Below are positions 14,618-16,683 of a stretch of 16,683 bases of DNA, in pieces (position 1 is the first letter of the stretch; each line of letters starts with the position of its first letter). A model generated the notes under the pieces. It had not been told where the DNA came from. It saw only the letters and a program-made list of their open reading frames with translations, and did not search any database. Origin of the DNA: Rhodoferax sp. UBA4409 (GTDB lineage: Bacteria; Pseudomonadota; Gammaproteobacteria; Burkholderiales; Burkholderiaceae_C); assembly GCA_002390825.1 (NCBI GenBank), contig DGQR01000269.1:1-16683 (forward strand). The letters are read 5' to 3'. The position numbers were made by a program, and so were the translations under genes.

Positions 14618-14646
14618 ATTATCTAGCGCTTTTCCGTAAAAGTCAT
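14618..14646 (-). promoter_or_regulatory. Predicted promoter of pelA
   Basis: On the minus strand ATGACT (14646-14641, 4/6) and GATAAT (14623-14618, 5/6) with a 17-base spacer. The -35 overlaps the stop codon of the OsmC-family gene by one base. Confidence 0.45.
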
Positions 14647-15095
14647 CAGACCTCTATAAGGTCAAACCCTGTAGTGATCTCTGCTGTTTTAGCCAGCATG
14701 ATGCTGGCTGAGCAGTACTTGTCGTGGCTCATGGCAATAGCGCGCTCTACGGCGCTGGCAGGGATTCCCTTGCCGGTCACAGTGAATTGCATGTGGATCT
14801 TGGTAAACACCTTGGGATCCACTTCGGCGCGCTCGGCGGTCAGCTTCACGGTGCAGCCCTGCACATCGTGGCGGCCGCGCTTGAGGATCAGCACCACGTC
14901 ATAGGCGGTACAACCACCGGTGCCCGCCAGCACGGTCTCCAGGGGGCGTGGTGCCAGGTTCTGGCCGCCGTTTTCGGGCTTGGCCGCATCGGGGGCGCCA
15001 TCCATCATCAATGTGTGACCGCTGCCGGTTTCGGCCACAAAGCCCATGCCTGAGCGGGTATTGAGGCCGCCGGTCCAACTTACGGTGCATTCCAT
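14646..15095 (-). CDS. OsmC-family peroxidase-like protein
   Basis: Small cytosolic protein of the OsmC/Ohr superfamily, whose members reduce organic hydroperoxides with a pair of redox cysteines; the YhfA-like branch is of unclear role. It has 149 residues. The two expected cysteines are Cys62 in GGCTAYDV and Cys128 in HDKYCSAS. Arg14 and Glu53 (PLETVLAG) are candidates for the conserved Arg/Glu that assist the peroxidatic Cys. The start ATG at 15093-15095 has AGGA eight bases upstream. It is divergent from ilvA, and pelA lies downstream in the same direction after 75 bases but appears to have its own promoter. No terminator is visible between them, so some read-through into pelA is possible. 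I cannot separate OsmC, Ohr and YhfA types with certainty; the motif spacing looks most like the YhfA type. Confidence 0.9.
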   Translation of the reverse strand: MECTVSWTGGLNTRSGMGFVAETGSGHTLMMDGAPDAAKPENGGQNLAPRPLETVLAGTGGCTAYDVVLILKRGRHDVQGCTVKLTAERAEVDPKVFTKIHMQFTVTGKGIPASAVERAIAMSHDKYCSASIMLAKTAEITTGFDLIEV

Positions 15096-15114
15096 GGTGT
15101 GTTTCCTGTCTAAG

Positions 15115-15127
15115 CCCCGCGCGGAGC
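15115..15127. repeat. CCGCGCGGAGC repeat, copy 1 (osmC/ilvA intergenic)
   Basis: CCCCGCGCGGAGC; its last 11 bases recur exactly at 15162-15172, 45 bases away. It lies just upstream of the OsmC-family ribosome site. Possible half of an operator pair; function unknown. Confidence 0.35.
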
Positions 15128-15158
15128 TGTTCTCTACATCGTTACAATGTCATGAATC

Positions 15159-15172
15159 GCTCCGCGCGGAGC
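15159..15172. promoter_or_regulatory. 14-bp perfect palindrome upstream of ilvA
   Basis: GCTCCGCGCGGAGC is fully self-complementary and contains copy 2 of the CCGCGCGGAGC repeat (15162-15172). It lies 39 bases before the ilvA GTG, between the two divergent genes. It could be an operator or an RNA hairpin. TACAAT (15142-15147) just before it could be a plus-strand -10, but no -35 matches. Confidence 0.35.
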
Positions 15173-15175
15173 GCC

Positions 15176-15214
15176 ATGACTGCCTATCTCACCCACCGGA
15201 GTGTAGCCCTGTGA
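15176..15214 (+). other. Possible 12-codon upstream ORF overlapping the ilvA start
   Basis: An ATG with GGAG four bases before it opens MTAYLTHRSVAL and ends at a TGA (15212-15214) that overlaps the ilvA GTG as GTGA. Such overlap is typical of translational coupling, and the peptide contains Thr, Leu and Val. It is short enough to be chance, and ilvA also has its own ribosome site. Confidence 0.2.
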
Positions 15215-16683
15215 GCACCAAGACCCCGTACTCAGCCCTGAAAACCCCAGCCCCGCTCACCCCAGCCGACTACCTGAAGAAGATTCTCACTGCCCGTGTG
15301 TACGACGTGGCGGTAGAGACTGCGCTAGAGCCCGCCCGCGCGCTCAGCCGGCGGCTGCACAACACGGTGTTGTTCAAGCGCGAAGACCAGCAGCCCGTGC
15401 GCAGCTTCAAGCTGCGTGGCGCCTACAACAAGATGGCCCAAATGCCTGCCGAGCAGATTGCCAAAGGCGTCATTTGCGCCTCCGCCGGCAACCACGCCCA
15501 GGGGGTGGCCTTGTCCGCCAGCCGCATGGGTGTGCGCGCCATCATCGTGATGCCCACCACCACGCCCCAGCTCAAGGTCGATGCGGTGCGCGGCTTCGGC
15601 GGCGAAGTGGTGCTGTTCGGTGAAAGCTATTCCGACGCCTACGACCATGCACTGGCCCTGCAAAAGAAAGAGGGGCTCACCTTTGTGCACCCCTTTGACG
15701 ACCCGGATGTGATTGCCGGCCAGGGCACGGTGGCCATGGAAATCATGCGCCAAGTGCAAACGCTGGGGGCTGACAAGGCTGCCAAGTCGGGCCACAAAAC
15801 CGGTAGCAAAACCGGCCCGGGTATTGATGCGGTGTTTGTCGCCATCGGCGGCGGCGGCCTGATCTCAGGTGTGGCGAACTACATCAAGGCGGTGGCACCC
15901 GGAGTCAAGGTCATCGGCGTGCAGATGAACGACTCCAACGCCATGATCCAGTCGGTCGGCGCACACGAGCGGGTGACGCTGCCCGATGTGGGCCTGTTCT
16001 CCGATGGCACTGCAGTAAAGCTGGTCGGCGAAGAAACCTTCCGCATCGCCCATGACCTGGTCGACGGCTATGTGACCGTGGACACCGACGCCGTGTGCGC
16101 TGCCATTAAAGACATCTTTGTGGACACCCGCAGCATCGTCGAGCCTGCAGGCGCACTGGCAGTCGCGGCTATCAAGCAATATGTCGCCACGCACAAAACC
16201 AAGGGTGAAACCTATGCCGCTATCTTGTGCGGCGCCAACATGAACTTCGACCGCCTGCGCTTTGTGGCCGAGCGGGCTGAGGTGGGTGAAGAACGGGAAG
16301 CCTTATTTGCCGTCACTATTCCTGAAGAGCGCGGCAGCTTCAAGCGATTTTGTGAGCTGATTGGCGAGCTACCCGGCGGCACACGCAATGTGACCGAGTT
16401 CAACTACCGCATCAGCGACGCGGCCAGGGCCCATGTGTTTGTAGGCCTCACTACCCAGAGCAAGGGCGAATCCACCAAGGTGGCCAAGAACTTTGAGAAA
16501 AACGGCTTCAAGACCCTGGACCTGACGCACGACGAACTGGCCAAAGAGCACATCCGCCACATGGTGGGCGGCATCTCCAGCCTCGCGCAGGACGAGCGGC
16601 TGTTGCGTTTTGTGTTCCCCGAGCGGCCGGGCGCGCTGATGAAGTTCCTGAGCCTGATGCGCCCGGGCTGGAACATCAGCCTC
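15211..16683 (+). CDS. ilvA: Threonine ammonia-lyase, biosynthetic (threonine deaminase), 3'-truncated by window edge
   Basis: PLP enzyme converting L-threonine to 2-oxobutanoate and ammonia, the first committed step of isoleucine synthesis; cytosolic tetramer. 491 codons are visible and the frame is open at the window end, so roughly 20-25 residues are missing compared with the ~514-residue E. coli enzyme. The PLP lysine is Lys67 in SFKLRGAY; SAGNHAQGVA (91-100) and the phosphate loop GGGGL (213-217) follow. The C-terminal part holds two ACT-like regulatory domains: the first from about ALFAVTIPEERGSF, and the second cut after RPGWNISL. This marks the isoleucine-inhibited biosynthetic form rather than the short catabolic one. 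The GTG start is chosen because GGAG (15198-15201) lies nine bases upstream and no in-frame ATG precedes the catalytic fold. Odd: a Lys/Gly/Thr-rich stretch at about 186-204 looks like an insertion before IDAVFVAIGGGG. Transcribed away from the OsmC-family gene. Confidence 0.95.
   Translation, partial: MSTKTPYSALKTPAPLTPADYLKKILTARVYDVAVETALEPARALSRRLHNTVLFKREDQQPVRSFKLRGAYNKMAQMPAEQIAKGVICASAGNHAQGVALSASRMGVRAIIVMPTTTPQLKVDAVRGFGGEVVLFGESYSDAYDHALALQKKEGLTFVHPFDDPDVIAGQGTVAMEIMRQVQTLGADKAAKSGHKTGSKTGPGIDAVFVAIGGGGLISGVANYIKAVAPGVKVIGVQMNDSNAMIQSVGAHERVTLPDVGLFSDGTAVKLVGEETFRIAHDLVDGYVTVDTDAVCAAIKDIFVDTRSIVEPAGALAVAAIKQYVATHKTKGETYAAILCGANMNFDRLRFVAERAEVGEEREALFAVTIPEERGSFKRFCELIGELPGGTRNVTEFNYRISDAARAHVFVGLTTQSKGESTKVAKNFEKNGFKTLDLTHDELAKEHIRHMVGGISSLAQDERLLRFVFPERPGALMKFLSLMRPGWNISL

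Overview
The window looks like a chromosomal segment of a betaproteobacterium, most likely family Comamonadaceae (Rhodoferax/Curvibacter/Acidovorax-like). The grounds are moderately high GC, GroEL with a GGM tail, two Omp32/Porin_4-type porins ending in Phe, a di-iron Coq7 rather than UbiF, and a HexR-type regulator behind zwf. Genus is inference only. I see no mobile element, CRISPR array, tRNA or rRNA, and no obvious pseudogene. Two genes are cut by the window edges: groEL at the left and ilvA at the right.

Layout. 1-1416: groEL C-terminal 471 residues, then a structured 3' region and a strong terminator. 1644-3370 (minus): a YihX-like HAD phosphatase, and upstream of it a Tat-exported metallo-beta-lactamase-fold hydrolase with its own terminator. 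3504-7268 (minus): a likely operon tal-pgi-ycaQ (transaldolase, phosphoglucose isomerase, AlkX/YcaQ DNA glycosylase). 7413-9734 (plus): the divergent operon zwf-hexR. 9825-12127 (minus): two paralogous porins, each with its own promoter, leader hairpin and terminator. 12381-12998 (plus): coq7. 13008-14570 (minus): a lipoprotein pectate lyase of the PL10 type with an N-terminal copper-amine-oxidase-N-like domain. 14646-15095 (minus): an OsmC-family protein. 15211-end (plus): biosynthetic threonine deaminase ilvA with a GTG start. No stretch longer than 300 bases lacks a gene.

How it works together. The core is a carbohydrate module: zwf feeds glucose-6-phosphate into the Entner-Doudoroff/pentose-phosphate branch, and tal and pgi interconvert pentose-phosphate and hexose-phosphate intermediates. 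hexR encodes the RpiR-family repressor expected to sense an Entner-Doudoroff intermediate. The 7269-7412 intergenic region contains two overlapping divergent sigma-70-like promoters, with one HexR-like palindrome inside both, so a single operator could switch the whole module. The porins could supply solute uptake and the pectate lyase extracellular polysaccharide cleavage, but those links are inference.

I found no convincing wholly new multi-gene system. The best leads are regulatory: the shared HexR operator, matching 5'-terminal hairpins on both porin mRNAs, a GTC-A-GAC palindrome at the pelA promoter, and a palindrome plus a 12-codon upstream ORF overlapping the ilvA start. A gene-level lead is the pairing of a DNA-crosslink glycosylase with pgi, in the same frame and separated by a single stop codon.
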